NCBI RefSeq assembly: GCF_024642105.1
Contig: NZ_JAHEBT010000052.1
Span: 434,001-498,000 of the forward strand
DNA: 64,000 bases
Direction of reading: 5' to 3'
Origin: Flavobacterium sp.
GTDB taxonomy: Bacteria > Bacteroidota > Bacteroidia > Flavobacteriales > Flavobacteriaceae
The notes under the pieces were generated by a model. The model worked only from the letters and a program-made list of their open reading frames with translations. It did no database searches and was not told where the DNA came from. Shown in pieces: positions 16,553 to 25,334 of this stretch. A program made the translations under genes and the position numbers. Numbering within the stretch: position 1 is the stretch's first letter; the number at the start of each line of letters is the position of its first letter.

Positions 16553-17431
16553 ATGAATTATAAATTAGATTATATCACTCGTATTCTGCAGAAAACTAGT
16601 AAAAAAAGAATTGAAAATTATGTGATTTCAAGAATTTGGCATCAACTAAATAATGATGAATTAAAAATTAGGCATCAACAATATGTGAATCGTGGAGATA
16701 ATAAATATGCATTAACTGATTTGTATTTTCCGCAATTAAAATATCATATTGAAGTAAATGAGGAATTTCATTATAAAAATGAACATAAACTAAATGTTGA
16801 CAAATTAAGGGAAGAAGATATAATAAAAAGCACCAAAGGTCATATTGTCCGATTCATAGATTGTCAAAATCATAAAACATTAGAAAATATTCATTGTCAA
16901 ATAAATAAAATAATTGAAGAGATTAATAGTTTGATTAATGAACATAAAAAGATAGGGGCCTTCAAGCCTTGGGAAGAAAATGAATTAACACCAAATTATT
17001 GGATTCATAAAGGACTTATTAAAGTAGATGACGATGTAAACTTAAAAACTATTGATGATATTGGTTTATTATTTAATGTACAAATTAAAAACAGAGGTTT
17101 TCTGAAGCCTGGCGCTGTTAAATTTAATAAAAATGGTTACTCTGAAATATGGTGGCCAGAGAAAAAAGTAAAAAATAATTGGATAAATGAATTTCATAAT
17201 GAGTTTGAAACTATAATAGAAAGCCATACAGAACCTTTAAAAGCAAAAAATCATTTAGATTATTTTATTTCAAAGAATCCAGAATGTTCGCGAATAGTTT
17301 TTTTTAAATATAAAGACGAACTGGGATTTAATTTTTTCAAATTTGTTGGATGTTATAAATTTAATAAAGACAAAAGTATTGTTGAAAATAAAGTTATTTG
17401 GGAACGTAATTCAATAGAATATAGACTTTAA
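16553..17431 (+). CDS. PvuRts1I/AbaSI-like modification-dependent restriction endonuclease
   Basis: The 292-residue protein matches the size and layout of the PvuRts1I/AbaSI family, which cuts DNA containing 5-hydroxymethylcytosine or glucosylated forms as found in T-even-like phages. The N-terminal half looks like the Vsr/PD-(D/E)XK-like nuclease: KTSKKRIENYVISRI, then ALTDLYFPQLKYHIEVNEEF (Asp56, Glu67, with nearby Glu70/His73 as candidate catalytic residues), then DKLREEDIIKSTKGHIVRF. The C-terminal half (RIVFFKYKDELGFNFFKFVG, then VIWERNS) resembles the SRA-like base-recognition domain. There is no methyltransferase beside it, as expected for this class. The family is recalled from motifs, not from a search. 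Confidence 0.75.
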   Translation: MNYKLDYITRILQKTSKKRIENYVISRIWHQLNNDELKIRHQQYVNRGDNKYALTDLYFPQLKYHIEVNEEFHYKNEHKLNVDKLREEDIIKSTKGHIVRFIDCQNHKTLENIHCQINKIIEEINSLINEHKKIGAFKPWEENELTPNYWIHKGLIKVDDDVNLKTIDDIGLLFNVQIKNRGFLKPGAVKFNKNGYSEIWWPEKKVKNNWINEFHNEFETIIESHTEPLKAKNHLDYFISKNPECSRIVFFKYKDELGFNFFKFVGCYKFNKDKSIVENKVIWERNSIEYRL

Positions 17432-17447
17432 AATAAAACTCCTAAAT

Positions 17448-17513
17448 TCTCGAAGCCCCCTCTGCCGCAAGAATCCTTTCGTGTGGTGCTATAAAACACA
17501 CTGCTCTTCGAGA
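17448..17513. repeat. Structured inverted-repeat element
   Basis: Outer arms TCTCGAAG (17448-17455) and CTTCGAGA (17506-17513) are perfect inverted repeats that enclose a second stem, GTGTG (17481-17485) / CACAC (17497-17501). It lies 16 bases after the nuclease gene, is locally GC-rich in an AT-rich setting, and could be a small mobile remnant or a structured RNA end. Confidence 0.5.
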
Positions 17514-17552
17514 TCTCCTGACTCCAAACTAAAGTAATGCAACAAAAAACAA

Positions 17553-17583
17553 AAGCTACAAGGTTTTTAAAACCTTGCAGCTT
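17553..17583. terminator. Strong hairpin, probable terminator or dispersed palindrome
   Basis: AAGCTACAAGGTTTT pairs with AAAACCTTGCAGCTT with a single mismatch. The T-run is weak, so it may be one of the ACAAGGTTTT-type palindromes common between flavobacterial genes. Confidence 0.5.
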
Positions 17584-17680
17584 ATTTTAAAGCAAAAATT
17601 TCAGTATAATAAATTAAAAACCGAACTATACAATTACAAATGGATTGATTAGATTTGTAATCTAATAAATTCTAATCCGT

Positions 17681-18973
17681 ATGAAATACCATCCAATAGA
17701 CCGCAATTTATTTATAAAAAACCGCGCTAAATTCACGGCTCAAATGAAGCCAAAAAGTGTAGCGGTTTTTAATTCGAATGATATTTACCCTATAAGTGCC
17801 GATAGTACGATGCCCTTTGCACAGCACCGCGACATCTTTTATTTGAGTGGTGTTGATCAAGAAGAAAGTATCTTGTTGCTTTTTCCAGATGCCCCTTACG
17901 AGCATCAAAGAGAAATGCTTTTTTTAAGAGAAACCAACGAACATATTGCCGTTTGGGAAGGCGAAAAGCTAACCAAAGAACGTGCTTTTGAAGTATCAGG
18001 AATCAAAACCGTATATTGGTTAACCGAATTTGAAAAAGTGTTGTTTGAATTGATGACACATTCTGAAACCATCTACATTAATACTAATGAACATTATCGT
18101 GCCACAGTAGAAACCGAAACCCGTGAAGCCCGTTTTGTAAAATGGTGGAAAGAGAAATATCCTGCACACAGCGTAGCCAAAAGCAATCCGATATTGCAAC
18201 GCCTTCGTTCTGTAAAAGAAAACGTTGAATTGGAGTTAATCCAAAAAGCCTGTGACATTACCGAAAAAGGATTTAGAAGAGTATTGAATTTTGTACAGCC
18301 TGATGTAGCCGAATATGAAATCGAAGCTGAATTTGCTCACGAATTTCTTCGTAATCGTTCCAAAGGTTTTGCTTACACTCCGATAATTGCTTCAGGAAAT
18401 AATGCCAATGTGTTGCATTATATCAAGAACAATCAAGTGTGTAAAGCCGGCGATTTGATTTTGCTAGACGTTGCAGCAGAATACGCTAATTATTCGAGTG
18501 ATATGACACGTACCATTCCAGTTTCGGGTCGTTTTACTGAAAGACAAAAAGCCGTTTACAATGCGGTTTTGCGTGTGAAAAACGAAGCTACTCAAATGCT
18601 AACACCAGGCACTTTATGGAAACAATATCATGTTGAAGTAGGTAAAGTGATGACGGCTGAGTTATTAGGTTTAGGTTTGATTGACAAAGCCGATGTACAA
18701 AACGAAAACCCAGATTGGCCAGCCTATAAAAAATATTTCATGCACGGCACATCCCACCACATGGGATTGGACACCCACGATTACGGCATTTTGACCGAGC
18801 CAATGCAAGCCAATATGGTGTTCACCGTAGAACCAGGAATTTACATCCCAGCAGAAGGTTTTGGTATTCGTTTGGAGGACAATGTGGTGATTCAAGAAAA
18901 GGGTTCACCTTTCAACTTGATGCGCAACATTCCTATTGAAGTGGACGAAATTGAAAGTTTGATGAACGCGTAA
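17681..18973 (+). CDS. pepP: Xaa-Pro aminopeptidase (aminopeptidase P family)
   Basis: This 430-residue M24B metallopeptidase removes N-terminal residues next to proline. The pita-bread domain supplies the dinuclear metal ligands: Asp in ILLDVAAEY and Asp in YSSDMTRTIPVSG, His in HGTSHHMGLDTHD, Glu in FTVEPGIYIP and Glu in GIRLEDNVVI. The N-terminal creatinase-like domain (about residues 1-170) is present. It is a cytosolic enzyme with no signal peptide. Confidence 0.94.
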   Translation: MKYHPIDRNLFIKNRAKFTAQMKPKSVAVFNSNDIYPISADSTMPFAQHRDIFYLSGVDQEESILLLFPDAPYEHQREMLFLRETNEHIAVWEGEKLTKERAFEVSGIKTVYWLTEFEKVLFELMTHSETIYINTNEHYRATVETETREARFVKWWKEKYPAHSVAKSNPILQRLRSVKENVELELIQKACDITEKGFRRVLNFVQPDVAEYEIEAEFAHEFLRNRSKGFAYTPIIASGNNANVLHYIKNNQVCKAGDLILLDVAAEYANYSSDMTRTIPVSGRFTERQKAVYNAVLRVKNEATQMLTPGTLWKQYHVEVGKVMTAELLGLGLIDKADVQNENPDWPAYKKYFMHGTSHHMGLDTHDYGILTEPMQANMVFTVEPGIYIPAEGFGIRLEDNVVIQEKGSPFNLMRNIPIEVDEIESLMNA

Positions 18974-19015
18974 TCCGTTGCTATTTATTCTCATAAACAA
19001 CTAGTCTATTTATTA

Positions 19016-19073
19016 CACAGATTAAAGAAATTTATAAAATTTTAATAATTTCTTCAATCTGTGTTGCAACAAC
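19016..19073. repeat. Inverted repeat
   Basis: CACAGATTAAAGAAATT and AATTTCTTCAATCTGTG form a long near-perfect stem with an AT-rich loop between pepP and the hydrolase gene. It has the look of a dispersed intergenic palindrome, and may also act as a terminator of pepP. Confidence 0.55.
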
Positions 19074-19112
19074 TTTAGCGCTTAAGACTAACTTTGTACT
19101 TCTTTAAAAAGC

Positions 19113-19898
19113 ATGACCAAAACACTTCATTTCAAAAACACCAGTATCAGCTACACCGACCAAGGTAAAGGAACGGCGGTAGTCTTATTGCATGGCTTTT
19201 TGGAAAACAAAAAAATGTGGAACGCTTTTATCCCAGAGTGGAGCAAAAAATTCCGCATCATCACGATTGATTTGTTGGGTCATGGCGAAACGGAGTGTAT
19301 GGGTTACGTGCATTCTATGGAAAACAACGCCGATGCGGTTCACGAAGTACTCTCCGAATTACGTCTTCGAAAAACAATTCTCGTGGGACATTCTATGGGT
19401 GGTTATGTGGCTTTGGCTTTCGCCGAATTGTATCCAGATGTAGTCAAAGGATTGGTGCTATTAAACTCAACTTCCAGAGCCGATAGTGACGAACGAAAAA
19501 CCAATCGGGATCGCGCTATAAAAGCCGTAAAACAATCGTTTCAAAATTTCATTTCGTTGTCTATTTCTAATTTATTTAGCGAAGAAAACAGAGAACGTCT
19601 TTCGGAGGCTATTGACAACGTCAAACAAGAAGCATTAAAAACTCCTCTTCAAGGTATTGTAGCCTCTTTAGAAGGCATGAAAATACGTGTGGACAGAGAA
19701 GTTTTATTGCATTTAACCCCTTATCCTAAAGTATTGGTGTTGGGGGAAAAAGATCCTGTCTTAAATTACGAAGAAACGAAAGAACAAATTGAAGATACGC
19801 AAGTTCAATTGCTCAGTTTTCCCGACGGACACATGTCCCACATTGAAAATCAAGAAGCATTACAAGAAGAGTTATTACTGTTTTTTAAATCCATTTAG
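19113..19898 (+). CDS. Alpha/beta-fold hydrolase
   Basis: This 261-residue hydrolase has the oxyanion motif VVLLHGFLENKKMW, the nucleophile elbow LVGHSMGGYVALAFA (Ser about 96), Asp in GEKDPVL and His in PDGHMSHIEN, giving a complete Ser-Asp-His triad. The substrate cannot be predicted; MenH-like and epoxide-hydrolase-like enzymes share these motifs. Its stop codon overlaps that of the convergent ABC gene by two bases (TTAG). Confidence 0.88.
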   Translation: MTKTLHFKNTSISYTDQGKGTAVVLLHGFLENKKMWNAFIPEWSKKFRIITIDLLGHGETECMGYVHSMENNADAVHEVLSELRLRKTILVGHSMGGYVALAFAELYPDVVKGLVLLNSTSRADSDERKTNRDRAIKAVKQSFQNFISLSISNLFSEENRERLSEAIDNVKQEALKTPLQGIVASLEGMKIRVDREVLLHLTPYPKVLVLGEKDPVLNYEETKEQIEDTQVQLLSFPDGHMSHIENQEALQEELLLFFKSI

Positions 19899-20584
19899 AG
19901 CATCCCCGAATTCAAATAACCCTTCTCAACTAATTCCATTTTATCTTTTAAATAATGTAACTTTCCTTCTTTCATCAAGGTTAATTGAGTCGCTACTAAA
20001 ATGACATTTTGATAATTATGGTCGGTAATGAGTATTCCTTTTCGTGAAGTATTATCAAGAATGAGTTGGTTAATTTTTTCAATCATAAGCGGAGATAACC
20101 CATTATACGGCTCGTCTAACAAGACGAATTTTGAGGGATTCGTAAGTACCAATTTGATTTCCAAATAACGCAATTCACCTCCTGACAGATGTGCTATTTT
20201 TTTATCCTGAATTGTCTGAATCATTTCATCTTCATAGAAACATTGCAAATACTCATTTGGAATGGAAAGATGAATGGCTTTTTTTACCGAAAAGGAACCA
20301 GGTATAAAACTATCTTGATGCAAATAACTAATTTCTTTAAATAAGGCTTCTGATTTTAATTGCACAACCCCATCTATTCGAATAAATTTAAAATCGGCAG
20401 GAACAATTCCGAAAATTATTTTTAAAAGTGTCGATTTCCCACAACCATTTCTTCCTAAAATTCCAATAATATCTCCCGTTTCACATTTCAGATACACATC
20501 CGAAATTATGGATTGATGTCCAAAACTCTTCTGAACGCTATCAATTTCTAAAAAGTGCTTTTTCAAAATAAACAGAGTATACAA
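19895..20584 (-). CDS. ABC transporter ATP-binding protein
   Basis: This 229-residue ATPase has Walker A GRNGCGKSTLLK, signature HLSGGELRYLE, Walker B FVLLDEPYNGLSP and an H-loop in ITDHNY. Its start overlaps the 3' end of the preceding small membrane-protein gene by 22 bases, so the two are translationally linked. No conventional permease is adjacent, so the 101-residue membrane protein is the only visible partner. The substrate is unknown. Confidence 0.9.
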   Translation of the reverse strand: MYTLFILKKHFLEIDSVQKSFGHQSIISDVYLKCETGDIIGILGRNGCGKSTLLKIIFGIVPADFKFIRIDGVVQLKSEALFKEISYLHQDSFIPGSFSVKKAIHLSIPNEYLQCFYEDEMIQTIQDKKIAHLSGGELRYLEIKLVLTNPSKFVLLDEPYNGLSPLMIEKINQLILDNTSRKGILITDHNYQNVILVATQLTLMKEGKLHYLKDKMELVEKGYLNSGML

Positions 20585-20868
20585 TTGAAACTAAAAATTC
20601 CTATAATTAAAGTCAGTAAACTAAAAAACCAAGAATACATCCAAAGTTGTTTCTTAGAAATGCGATTGTTGAAATAAAACAAATACTCGTTTTTAGCTCT
20701 AACTTCTTTCAACACCAGACTTATAATCAATCCAATACTCAAAAAGGAATAATTGAAAGCAATCAATCCTCCAAAAAAGAAAACAAAAAGGCTGACTCCA
20801 AAATTAATTGGAACTGTACTTTTAAAAAACTCAAAAGCATTTGCGATTTTTCTTAACCTTTCATTCAT
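20563..20868 (-). CDS. Small multi-span membrane protein, putative ABC partner
   Basis: This 101-residue protein has three to four hydrophobic segments: NFGVSLFVFFFGGLIAFNY, FLSIGLIISLVL and WMYSWFFSLLTLIIGIFSF. I do not recognise a family. It lies directly after the AddB-like gene (its start is the base next to that stop codon) and overlaps the ABC ATPase gene, so it is either a miniature permease for that ATPase or an unrelated linker gene. Confidence 0.6.
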   Translation of the reverse strand: MNERLRKIANAFEFFKSTVPINFGVSLFVFFFGGLIAFNYSFLSIGLIISLVLKEVRAKNEYLFYFNNRISKKQLWMYSWFFSLLTLIIGIFSFNCILCLF

Positions 20869-23631
20869 TTATATCTTTTCTATAAACGGAATCGTTTCGT
20901 CTAGAATTTCAGTAAGCAGCACCACTATTTGTTCTAAATAATTATTCAGAATATCTTGGTCTATATGTTTAATTTCCTCTTTACCTGATTTAAAATTGAA
21001 AGGTAAGAATCCTGCCTTTAAGTTTTTGAACGATATAATCCCAGCTTCTATTGGCAATCCTTTTGCTTCTTTTTCAAACATAAAAACATAGGCCAAAACC
21101 TGAATGATTTTCTCGTTTTTAATGTCTAATGTCAATCCATCCCAAGAAGAAAGAGATACATTCCCTTTTTCCACCTTCCCTGTTTTATAATCGATGATTC
21201 GAATGGTTCCGTTACGATTTTCGATTCGGTCTACATTTCCTTTGATCAAAACTGGAAAAGGCAATTTAGGATGCTCTAACAAACGCTCAAAAGTCTGTTC
21301 CAAAGCAATAATTTGGATTTCGTCTCCTGTTTTGATGGTTTCCAATTCGACTTTTAAGAAATTAAACACATTACGTTTTGCCACTTCAAAAGCCAATAAA
21401 TTGCGTCCCTTCTTAATCTCGCCTTCTTTGTACACCAATTTGAATTGTTTCAGCACTTCGGCATCAATTTGCTTGAAGCATTGTTGTATATCCAAGTCTG
21501 AAATCAATCGCCCAATGAAAGGTTCATAAAGCGTTTTTAAGGTTTCGTGAATAATCGTTCCTAAGGTATTCAAGGCGATACTTTCTTCCACTTCTTCCAC
21601 TTCTCGAATGCGAAGAATTCTTTGGAAATAAAAATCAATTGGATTCCGAATGTATTTGGTCAACGCCGAAGGAGAAAAACCTTGTTCTGCAATTTCTTTC
21701 AAGCGCAACATAACCGCTGCTGACTTTGGCACTTCCATCGGCAGATAAGCTGTTTCGGGCAAAACGGCATTGAAAATTTCTTGCTTTAAGTTATGTTCAT
21801 CTTGTTTTTCAACCTCCAACTGAGTAATAAAACGGCTTTTTTCGCCTGCATCCAAACCTTCACTTTCAGTATTGTACAATAAATAAATGTTGGTGGCTCG
21901 TTGTAATAAATGGTAGAAATGATAGGTGTAAATTGCATCTTTTTCTTTAAAAGTAGGCAATCCTAATTCGCGTTTTACATCATACGGAATAAACGAATTC
22001 GACGATTTCCCCGCAGGAAATTTCCCTTCATTCATAGAAGTGACAATGACCGTATCAAAATCTAAAACCCTACTTTCTAAAACACCCATAATTTGCAAGC
22101 CGTTCAAAGGTTCGCCTTCAAACGAAACTTCGGCAACATCAATCACCTGTTTATAAATAGCATACAAGGTTTCAATCTTGTCAATATGTTGGTGTTTGGA
22201 ATAATACGTAATCAATTTATTAATCACTTTGAAAATAGCAAAAACAAAGGCTTTTGTTATTTTTTCTTCTTCATTATCATTACTCAAATTATTTTTCAAA
22301 GTCTGTAACAAACTGATAATAGTTTCTAAAACTGGCACCGCACCTGTTTCCCATTTTTTGAATAGTAACAAAAATAATTCACTCGGATTTGGATTCAAAT
22401 CCAATAATTTTTGGTGTGTAATGAACGTATAATTGTTCTCATTGATGAGTTTAACTAATTCGCGCGTTTGCGCATACGGCTCTACCAAGGGATGCGTCAG
22501 AATATCCAAAACCTCCTTGTAATACAACACATATCCCTTGTTGTTTCTCGACAACGAATTAGTGTGCATCTTGAATAATTTGGCTACCAAAATTTGGGCA
22601 GGATTATTCTTTGCCGAATACCCCATGGTGATATTCAAAGCGCCCACCGAAGCCGGTAAAGAATACAACAAAGGAACCAACAAACTTTCTTCTCCAAGAA
22701 CCACAGCGACTTTATCTAAGGCTTTATCGGGATGTTCCAGAATGGTTTGTTCCAAAATACTTCCAGCAATTTTAGCCTGTCCCACCGACTTAGGTGTTCC
22801 AATAACTTGGATGTTTTTGGTAGCTGAAAAATCATTTACTATCCATTCAAATGGATGTGATTTATAATGCTTCCAATTTTCTTTGAATCGGCGTAAAAAC
22901 AGTCCTGCATCGTGATATGGGTCGTTAAGAAACGTTTGGTCAGCATCCCAATAAATTTTGGCTTGACCTACAGCCAAGAGTTCTTGAACTATTTTTTCTT
23001 CAGCAGCATTTAAGGCATTGAAACCAGCAAAAACAAATTGTTTGTTTTGGACAGTATTTAAAAAATGAATTACATTTTTGACCGCCTCTCTATAAATTAG
23101 CCCTTGATATCCGATGCCTTTTGCAAGCAAGTGATCGTATAGCGTTTGATAATATTGGGGCAATAACTTCCAAAAATCAATATAATTTTCGAGTAATTGT
23201 GTTTTGTCTTCAACCTCAATTCCCCATTTTTTAATATCTTCAATGTCTTTCAAATAGGACAATACATGAGAAGGTTCTAATAAGTAGCGGTCAATTTCAT
23301 TGAAGTCTTGAAGGAGTGTTTTAGCCCAATTGGCAAACAATTCAAAAGATTGTTGTTGGGCAGTTGGTGTAATAGACAAATACACTTCGTAAAATTCAAA
23401 TAGTTGTTCAATTGCGTCCACAGAACGAATTCCTGCAATATTTTGAATAAAATCTTCAATACTAATTATTTCAGGCGAAAGCACTGTTTGGCTTACCTGA
23501 TTTTTAATGGCTTCAATCAAAAAAACTTTAGCTCTTTTATTGGGCAAAATAACAATTGTATCCGATAATTTATCAGAATAGTTATTTATTAGCACCGCAG
23601 CAATCTTATCTAAGAAAGAAGTATTTGTCAT
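20869..23631 (-). CDS. AddB/RecB-like PD-(D/E)XK nuclease-helicase subunit
   Basis: This 920-residue protein resembles the AddB side of the AddAB double-strand-break resection complex. The N-terminal helicase-like half lacks a proper Walker A (the position reads ILPNKRAKVFL), as in inactive AddB motors. The C-terminal half has the RecB-family nuclease signature GTIIHETLKTL, then GNVDRIENRNG and RIIDYKTGK. Only one cysteine (IQQCFKQ) is visible, so the iron-sulfur staple of classical AddB is absent. The probable AddA partner is at 26170-29322. Confidence 0.87.
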   Translation of the reverse strand: MTNTSFLDKIAAVLINNYSDKLSDTIVILPNKRAKVFLIEAIKNQVSQTVLSPEIISIEDFIQNIAGIRSVDAIEQLFEFYEVYLSITPTAQQQSFELFANWAKTLLQDFNEIDRYLLEPSHVLSYLKDIEDIKKWGIEVEDKTQLLENYIDFWKLLPQYYQTLYDHLLAKGIGYQGLIYREAVKNVIHFLNTVQNKQFVFAGFNALNAAEEKIVQELLAVGQAKIYWDADQTFLNDPYHDAGLFLRRFKENWKHYKSHPFEWIVNDFSATKNIQVIGTPKSVGQAKIAGSILEQTILEHPDKALDKVAVVLGEESLLVPLLYSLPASVGALNITMGYSAKNNPAQILVAKLFKMHTNSLSRNNKGYVLYYKEVLDILTHPLVEPYAQTRELVKLINENNYTFITHQKLLDLNPNPSELFLLLFKKWETGAVPVLETIISLLQTLKNNLSNDNEEEKITKAFVFAIFKVINKLITYYSKHQHIDKIETLYAIYKQVIDVAEVSFEGEPLNGLQIMGVLESRVLDFDTVIVTSMNEGKFPAGKSSNSFIPYDVKRELGLPTFKEKDAIYTYHFYHLLQRATNIYLLYNTESEGLDAGEKSRFITQLEVEKQDEHNLKQEIFNAVLPETAYLPMEVPKSAAVMLRLKEIAEQGFSPSALTKYIRNPIDFYFQRILRIREVEEVEESIALNTLGTIIHETLKTLYEPFIGRLISDLDIQQCFKQIDAEVLKQFKLVYKEGEIKKGRNLLAFEVAKRNVFNFLKVELETIKTGDEIQIIALEQTFERLLEHPKLPFPVLIKGNVDRIENRNGTIRIIDYKTGKVEKGNVSLSSWDGLTLDIKNEKIIQVLAYVFMFEKEAKGLPIEAGIISFKNLKAGFLPFNFKSGKEEIKHIDQDILNNYLEQIVVLLTEILDETIPFIEKI

Positions 23632-23643
23632 TCTATAAAAATA

Positions 23644-23674
23644 AAAAAACGCCCTGATAAATCAGGGCGTTTTA
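23644..23674 (-). terminator. Terminator of ompA-like gene
   Basis: The stem AACGCCCTGAT / ATCAGGGCGTT is bounded by A and T runs and lies 21 bases after the OmpA stop on the minus strand. Confidence 0.85.
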
Positions 23675-23694
23675 TAAAAAATATTTAAAGTATA

Positions 23695-25125
23695 TTATTT
23701 TTGTAATACCACTTCAGTTCTTCTGTTTTTAGCTTTTCCAGCAGCAGTTTTGTTGGAAGCAATTGGTTTGCTTTCTCCATAACCAACCGCAGTTAAGTTA
23801 GCTGCTTTTATTCCTCTTTCGATTAAAGCATTTCTAACAACATCAGCTCTTTCTTGAGATAATTTTTGGTTGAACGCATCTGAACCATCGCTATCTGTAT
23901 GTCCTTCAATACTAAATTTAGCCGTAGGATATTGTTTTAACAAAGTAGAAATCGACTCAATTTTAACTGGTACATCTTCTGATTTGAAAGTAGATTTTCC
24001 AGAGTTAAAATAGATTGATTTAGCTTCAACTTTAACACTTTCTAAAACAGCTGCAGTTACTTCAGGACAGCCTTTGTTGTTAGCAGGACCAGCTACTTCA
24101 GGACATTCATCATCTTTGTCAGCAACTCCGTCTTTATCAGCATCTGCCCAAGGACAACCTGCATTTTCTTTAGGACCTGCAACTGATGGACATTTATCAT
24201 CTTTGTCAGCAACTCCGTCTTTATCAGCATCTGGACAACCTTTTAAAGCAGCTAAACCAGCCACTTGTGGACAAGCATCATTTGCATCAGTGATTCCATC
24301 ACCATCAGCATCTGGACATCCATTTAAAGCAGCTAAACCAGCAACTTCTGGACATGCATCACTTCCATCAACAATTCCATCACCATCTGTATCAGGACAT
24401 CCGTTGAATTGCTTTAAACCAGCAACTTCTGGACATGCATCTTCTTTATCATAAATTCCGTCTTTATCAGTGTCTTTACCTCCAAATTTAAAGATAAGAC
24501 CCGCAGAGTGTTGAAAGAAAGAAGGCGCATCTACATTCGTAGCAGTTCCTCTTTCTCCATATGACTTTTTATATTTAGTAGTCAACTCTAAACCAACATT
24601 TTCAGAGAACCATAGTGTTAAACCAGCACCTGGATTAACTGTACCATAACTTGAATCCCCAAAAAATGAATACCCACCTCCAAGAGAAAGAGAAGGATCG
24701 ATTACTTTAGACTTAATTAAATTCATGAAACTGTATTTTACAGTTGCATCAATTCCATAATACATTAAATCTCCAGGATTAGTTACTACATAACCGCGTG
24801 AATCATGACCCGCAGCAGTTGGATTAAAACTTACAAATTTACTTACTTTGTTTAAAGATCCTGAAACCCCAAAAGAGAAATTATCCCCAACATATTTAGA
24901 AACTCCTATGTAAGTAATAGATGGAAGAATGTTCCAGTTGTCTTTTACTGCAAATGGCTGAGAGAAATGACGATCTAGCCAATTATGCCCTCCACCAGCG
25001 CTAGTTTTAGTGTCAATGGCGTTAACTCCAAAAGAGATAGCCCATGGGTTGTTACTATCTTGTGCGTGTGAGCTTAAACCCATCACCATCAATGCAGCAA
25101 CTAAAATTTTGTTAAGATGTTTCAT
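23695..25125 (-). CDS. OmpA-family outer membrane protein with thrombospondin-3 repeats
   Basis: The 476-residue protein has a signal peptide ([20 protein letters not shown]), an N-terminal beta-barrel of about 200 residues, and then five calcium-binding thrombospondin type 3 repeats (DxDxDGIxDxxDxCPxVAG). A C-terminal peptidoglycan-binding OmpA domain follows ([20 protein letters not shown], with [11 protein letters not shown] at the end). It links the outer membrane to the cell wall. A barrel-only paralogue lies just upstream (25335-25988), which suggests tandem duplication. The repeats also produce obvious DNA-level repetition at about 24070-24480. Confidence 0.95.
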   Translation of the reverse strand: MKHLNKILVAALMVMGLSSHAQDSNNPWAISFGVNAIDTKTSAGGGHNWLDRHFSQPFAVKDNWNILPSITYIGVSKYVGDNFSFGVSGSLNKVSKFVSFNPTAAGHDSRGYVVTNPGDLMYYGIDATVKYSFMNLIKSKVIDPSLSLGGGYSFFGDSSYGTVNPGAGLTLWFSENVGLELTTKYKKSYGERGTATNVDAPSFFQHSAGLIFKFGGKDTDKDGIYDKEDACPEVAGLKQFNGCPDTDGDGIVDGSDACPEVAGLAALNGCPDADGDGITDANDACPQVAGLAALKGCPDADKDGVADKDDKCPSVAGPKENAGCPWADADKDGVADKDDECPEVAGPANNKGCPEVTAAVLESVKVEAKSIYFNSGKSTFKSEDVPVKIESISTLLKQYPTAKFSIEGHTDSDGSDAFNQKLSQERADVVRNALIERGIKAANLTAVGYGESKPIASNKTAAGKAKNRRTEVVLQK

Positions 25126-25161
25126 ACTTGATTTTTTAAATTACTTTTTAGTTATTTATAA

Positions 25162-25191
25162 CAAAAGTAGTACGTAAATATCTAATAACAA
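25162..25191 (-). promoter_or_regulatory. Predicted promoter of the OmpA-family gene
   Basis: On the minus strand TTG (25189-25191), a 19-base spacer and TACTTTTG (25162-25169) match the Bacteroidetes consensus, 37 bases before the start codon. Confidence 0.55.
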
Positions 25192-25270
25192 AATTATTAA
25201 TTGGTAAAATAATGTAAATAATTGAAAATGAATAAATTATATTTTCGTATATTATACACACTTAAAATAA

Positions 25271-25302
25271 AAAAACACCGTAAATAATTTACGGTGTTTT
25301 TT
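25271..25302 (-). terminator. Terminator of the barrel-only paralogue
   Basis: AAAAACACCGTAAAT pairs with ATTTACGGTGTTTTT, a perfect stem with flanking A/T runs, about 30 bases after the paralogue's stop codon. Confidence 0.85.
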
Positions 25303-25334
25303 ACTATAATTCCTTCTTGAGGTTATGATATAGA

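Noticed and set aside
24074..24454. Open frame on the plus strand within the OmpA gene
   Set aside because: It is the antisense shadow of the calcium-binding repeats and shows low-complexity Ser/Pro/Ala composition with no start context.
24070..24480. CRISPR-like regular repeats
   Set aside because: The periodicity comes from codons of thrombospondin-3 repeats in a coding frame; repeats are not identical and there are no spacers.
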